From contig JAQTXB010000021.1 in assembly GCA_028688995.1 (NCBI GenBank), forward strand, positions 1-34,663: a DNA stretch of 34,663 bases, in the 5' to 3' direction. This document shows positions 31,182 through 34,663 of the stretch, piece by piece. Positions within the stretch are counted from its first letter, which is position 1. Each line of letters opens with the position of its first letter. A model generated the notes under the pieces. The model was not told the DNA's origin, did no database searches, and saw only the letters and a list, made by a program, of their open reading frames with translations. The position numbers and the translations under genes were made by a program. This stretch comes from Aliarcobacter sp. (GTDB taxonomy: Bacteria; Campylobacterota; Campylobacteria; Campylobacterales; Arcobacteraceae).

Positions 31182-33296
31182 TTAAAATCCACTCTCTCTA
31201 ATCACAATAGAAACTGCTTTTTTAAAGACTCTTGATATAATACTTGAAGACTCTCCTTGTGATACTAAAACTCCAACTTTTCTACTTTTTAAATCTAATT
31301 CATAGTTATCTAAATCTATTGTTATTTTATAATAAGCTTGTTCTGTTTTTACTCTTTTATTTGAATCTTCTCTCGTTGGGATTGTTCCTCCAAAATTTGA
31401 AGATAATTCTGGATATTCTAAATATGGAACTGAAACTCTTGAAATTGTTGTTATATTTGAAAAAATATCATTTAAATCACCTGAATTAAAAATAAATTTA
31501 CTTTTTGCATTTTCTTTTAATAAATTTAAATCATTTTCATTACAAAAACCTGTTATCTTAAAGTTTGTATTATCATATAAAACAAAGATAGGTTCTTTTT
31601 TATTTACCCATTGATTTTCTTTATAACTATCAAAAAGATATATTTTCCCATCAAATGATGCTTTTACTTCAAACTTTTCAGTTACTTTTTTTAGTCCCTC
31701 AAGTTCATTTGTTTTTTTCAATAATGACTCTTCTAAAATAAATCTTTTATCTAGATTCTCTTTGAATCCTGCTTGTCTATTTAATTCTAATTGTGAAAGT
31801 TCAATCTCTTCTTTTACTTGGGAAATTTTATATTCTAATTGGGGAGACTTTAATTTTAGTAATAGTTGATCTTTTTTTACTTCCTCACCATTTGTAAAAA
31901 AAATATTTTCAATAAATGCATCTTCAGAAGTATAATATTCAAAATAATTCTCTGATTCTATTATTGCTGGCATTTTTATATTTGAATTCCAAGGTAAAAA
32001 AATAATTAATATAAAAATTAAAAATATAAGTAAAGAGATTTTATTTTTTTTGTTAAATGTTAAAACTTTTCTTTTCATCCACCACACCTTTAATTCCTTA
32101 TAAACAGGCAAAAATATAAACCAAATTATTTCAACTAAAAATAAAATTATTCCTAAAACTTTAAAGGCATAATAATAGACTAAAATAGCAATTCCTAAAA
32201 ATAAAAAGAATCTATAAATCCAAGTTGAAATAGCATAAGCAATGAAGAATTTTTGTTTTTTATTCGATAAAACTTCAGGTATCTCTTCTTCTACTCCCAA
32301 AATATTCTTTCGAATAAACCATCTAGCCATTGCAAAAGATCTTGGTTGTAAATTTTTACTATCGCTTATATCAGAAAGTGCATAATATCCATCAAATCGT
32401 AAAAATGGACTAATATTTATTAAAATTGAACTAATCCAACTTGTTGTTGCAAGAATAAATAAAATACTTTTAAAAATTCCAATTGGTGCAAATGACCATA
32501 AAAATGTTGCAATTAAGGCTATGTATAGTTCAACTTTCATTCCAGCTACTACTATTTGCAATCTTTGGTATTTTGATTTTAATTTCCATGCATCTGTTGT
32601 ATCTGTATATAAAACAGGGAATAAAACTAAAAGAGCTACTCCCATTGTTGGAACTTTACAACCTAATCTTTTTGCTGTAAATGCATGTCCTAATTCATGA
32701 AAACTTTTTACAAAAAGTAAAGATAAAAAGTAGTAAAAGAATCCCTCTTTAGTAAACATATACATAAAAGTCGAGATAAAATTTTCCCAATCTCTTAAGA
32801 CAAAAATAATACCTATAAAACCAAGAAAAAATATAATATTTTGCCAAAGTTTGGAGTACAAAAAATTTATTCTATGTTTATTTTCTTCCAGCCATTTATC
32901 TGGTTTTACAAGAGGAAATCTTATAAATAAATAGTTGTGAATCAACCATTTAAATATATTTTGTTTTGATTGTTTATGAACATTTTTTATTCTTTGTATA
33001 TCCTGATTTTCTTCACATAAAATTAGATTATTATTTTTTAAGAACTCTATAAAAGGTTGTAAAGATTCTTTATCAATATCATAATCTTTTTGTTTTAGTT
33101 TTTCTATAAACTCTTCAATTTCAATATTATTTTGCCATTTTGAAATTAATTCAAATGCATCAATTCCTATATTAAAATATTTATTTTGAATTGGATCAAA
33201 TAAAAGCCATCTTTTAGAACCATCTTCAGCTACAGAAGTCTCTAATAATTTTAAATCATTTCTTATTTTTGGTAATAATATTTTTTGTTCAGGCAT
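31182..33296 (-). CDS. PqqD-like / M50 zinc metalloprotease / HlyD adaptor fusion
   Basis: A 704-residue membrane protein with three parts. Residues about 5-95 look like a PqqD-type winged-helix peptide-binding domain (WLLFDPIQNKYFNIG, then helices ending FLKNNNLIL). A polytopic M50 site-2-protease core follows: HELGH at 200-204 and the third metal ligand in FDGYY (301-305). A last membrane helix (about 420-436) leads to a periplasmic HlyD-type barrel-sandwich and coiled-coil adaptor. The catalytic residues look intact. I chose ATG 33296 because it overlaps the upstream stop as TAATG with GGATAGG before it; an ATG 5 codons earlier lacks a ribosome site. This architecture resembles proteins annotated as putative peptide zinc metalloproteases. 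The substrate is unknown. Confidence 0.82.
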   Translation of the reverse strand: MPEQKILLPKIRNDLKLLETSVAEDGSKRWLLFDPIQNKYFNIGIDAFELISKWQNNIEIEEFIEKLKQKDYDIDKESLQPFIEFLKNNNLILCEENQDIQRIKNVHKQSKQNIFKWLIHNYLFIRFPLVKPDKWLEENKHRINFLYSKLWQNIIFFLGFIGIIFVLRDWENFISTFMYMFTKEGFFYYFLSLLFVKSFHELGHAFTAKRLGCKVPTMGVALLVLFPVLYTDTTDAWKLKSKYQRLQIVVAGMKVELYIALIATFLWSFAPIGIFKSILFILATTSWISSILINISPFLRFDGYYALSDISDSKNLQPRSFAMARWFIRKNILGVEEEIPEVLSNKKQKFFIAYAISTWIYRFFLFLGIAILVYYYAFKVLGIILFLVEIIWFIFLPVYKELKVWWMKRKVLTFNKKNKISLLIFLIFILIIFLPWNSNIKMPAIIESENYFEYYTSEDAFIENIFFTNGEEVKKDQLLLKLKSPQLEYKISQVKEEIELSQLELNRQAGFKENLDKRFILEESLLKKTNELEGLKKVTEKFEVKASFDGKIYLFDSYKENQWVNKKEPIFVLYDNTNFKITGFCNENDLNLLKENAKSKFIFNSGDLNDIFSNITTISRVSVPYLEYPELSSNFGGTIPTREDSNKRVKTEQAYYKITIDLDNYELDLKSRKVGVLVSQGESSSIISRVFKKAVSIVIRESGF

Positions 33297-34642
33297 TACC
33301 AACCTATCCATTGTCTAGTGGCTGTTATTGGTTTTCTAAATAAATAGAAAAATAGAGTCACTTCTTTTGAATAGATTTTTGCAGTTCCTCTTAATCCAAT
33401 AGATGGTATATAACCATTCTCTTTAATATCATCAAAATTTGCAATTATCTTATATGATAAAACATTTTGTTCTGTTAATTCAGGTTTGTATGAGATATAT
33501 TTGATTTTTCCAAGCCAAGAATTTGTGGGATCATTATCAAAAAAGGCTTTTATTTGAGCATTTTCTTCTAAAAAAATAGCTTCGCTAACTGGCAACATTA
33601 TTTTTAATTCTATATTTTCAGGTTTTGCAATTAGAAAAATTCTTTCTCCTGTAGATACAGGTTTTCCTTTCCAATCATTTGGATTATTAATAATTGCTAT
33701 ACCATCTTCTATAGCATTTATTTTTGTTTTATTTAATTGATCAAAAGCGAAATTTAATTCAGCTTCTTTTAGTTTAACTTGACTTTCCAATTGAGAAATT
33801 TGACTTTTTTGCGTTGCATCAAAAAAACTTCCTTGTTGAACTGTATGTAATTGAGCGTTTGCTACATCTAAAGTTCTTTTTGCAACTAAATAATTGTTAT
33901 TAAAATCTACATCATCAAATTTTACTATTAATTGATTTTTTTCTATTTTTTCATTTGGGAAAATTTTCACTTCTTCTATAACTGCATTTAGAGGAGAAGT
34001 TACAACATAAGGATTTTTTGCTTCGACTTCTAAAGGTGCTAAAACGGATAGTCTTACGGGTAAAAACATCAAAGCTATTATAAAAATAAGAACATATTTT
34101 AAATATTTGTTTTTAAACGATAACTTTTTTAATGTTTGAAATATTCCACAGCTTCTCATTGCAAATAAAAAATATGCTAAAGATAATGAAAGATGTTTCA
34201 ATATTAAAATATCATTTTCTAACCATTCATCTTCTTTAAATAGCAATAAAATATAATTACTTTCCGTATAATCTTTCATACTCTTTAACGGAAGATATAC
34301 AAGATTTGAAGGTGAATATTCATGCATTGATTTAAAATTAATCTCTTTTAAATCAGTTTTTGTATCAACAATAAAAATGCTTTTTGCTTTTTCATTACTA
34401 TCTAAATCTATTATTATATTTTCAATCCATTGAACAAAAGGAGAAGTTGAATCAACAGCAGATATATCTGATATTGCTACAACTTTATATTTTCCAGTTA
34501 GGTCTGTGGTTAATAAAACACCTTGGCTATATGGAACTAAACTTCTTGTTTCATTAACTACTTGATAATAAAGTTCTTTTAAACTTTCACAATTTCTACA
34601 GTTGTGTTCCAACTGTAGAAGTTTTGAGATATTTGTTTCCAA
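33296..34642 (-). CDS. GAF-domain HlyD-family periplasmic adaptor protein
   Basis: A 448-residue membrane-fusion (adaptor) protein. A cytoplasmic GAF-like domain occupies about 14-160 and has CRNC at 15-18. One membrane helix follows at about 182-200. The periplasmic part has a first lipoyl half (about 212-245), a coiled-coil hairpin (about 248-306), a second lipoyl half (about 307-340) and a beta-barrel domain. Such adaptors bridge inner-membrane machinery to a TolC-type outer-membrane channel. The start is TTG 34642: an in-frame stop lies two codons upstream and no ATG follows nearby; AAAGGA lies upstream. It overlaps the protease-adaptor gene as TAATG. Other operon members would lie beyond the window edge. 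Confidence 0.82.
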   Translation of the reverse strand: METNISKLLQLEHNCRNCESLKELYYQVVNETRSLVPYSQGVLLTTDLTGKYKVVAISDISAVDSTSPFVQWIENIIIDLDSNEKAKSIFIVDTKTDLKEINFKSMHEYSPSNLVYLPLKSMKDYTESNYILLLFKEDEWLENDILILKHLSLSLAYFLFAMRSCGIFQTLKKLSFKNKYLKYVLIFIIALMFLPVRLSVLAPLEVEAKNPYVVTSPLNAVIEEVKIFPNEKIEKNQLIVKFDDVDFNNNYLVAKRTLDVANAQLHTVQQGSFFDATQKSQISQLESQVKLKEAELNFAFDQLNKTKINAIEDGIAIINNPNDWKGKPVSTGERIFLIAKPENIELKIMLPVSEAIFLEENAQIKAFFDNDPTNSWLGKIKYISYKPELTEQNVLSYKIIANFDDIKENGYIPSIGLRGTAKIYSKEVTLFFYLFRKPITATRQWIGW

Positions 34643-34663
34643 TGTTTAGTAAATCCTTTATTT

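Noticed and set aside
31244..32680. Plus-strand open frames opposite the M50/HlyD gene
   Set aside because: Leucine-rich antisense frames without ribosome sites, explained by the minus-strand gene's AT-rich codons.

Overview
The window is low-GC, AT-rich chromosomal DNA with a gene set typical of Campylobacterota (Epsilonproteobacteria), most likely an Arcobacter-type organism. Evidence for this is MqnA of the futalosine menaquinone route, a glutamine synthetase without the adenylylation tyrosine, single-cysteine L33, separate rather than fused rpoB and rpoC, and dispersed cell-wall genes. The genus is inferred from recognised proteins, not from a search.

Layout. (1) 1-120: a tRNA-Thr(GGT)-like gene without an encoded CCA. 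(2) 271-6411: peptidoglycan and housekeeping genes on both strands: ppiB and ftsI (minus), divergent ftsW-murG (plus), convergent mqnA-uppP (minus). (3) 6482-9519: moaD-moaE-hisJ-like genes, then glnA with its own promoter and a strong terminator. (4) 9609-13765 (minus): gpmI, an orphan ABC ATPase and a PBP1A-type synthase in one tight unit, divergent from mraY-murD (13833-16077). (5) 16120-30260: a translation and transcription superregion, tRNA-Phe/Thr/Tyr/Gly, tuf, rpmG, tRNA-Trp, secE, nusG, rplK, rplA, rplJ, rplL, rpoB, rpoC. Several intergenic stretches here fold into long RNA hairpins. (6) 30301-31037: a small membrane protein of unknown function and a YciI-like protein. (7) 31182-34642 (minus): a GAF-HlyD adaptor followed by a PqqD-like/M50 zinc protease/HlyD fusion, the 3' end of an envelope export or processing system that continues beyond the window.

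How the genes work together. MraY, MurD, MurG, UppP, FtsW, FtsI and PBP1A cover several steps from the UDP-MurNAc-peptide precursor to cross-linked septal wall. They are interleaved with metabolism instead of forming one dcw cluster. The rRNA-independent part of the gene expression machinery lies in one block whose leaders suggest autoregulation (tuf, rplK/rplA, rplJ) and RNA processing or attenuation (rplL-rpoB).

Most of the window is conserved core genome. The best candidates for something undescribed are the two-gene GAF-HlyD / PqqD-like-M50-HlyD module at the right end, the structured tuf leader, the palindromic -10 elements in two divergent promoters, and the displaced, CCA-less tRNA-Thr(GGT).
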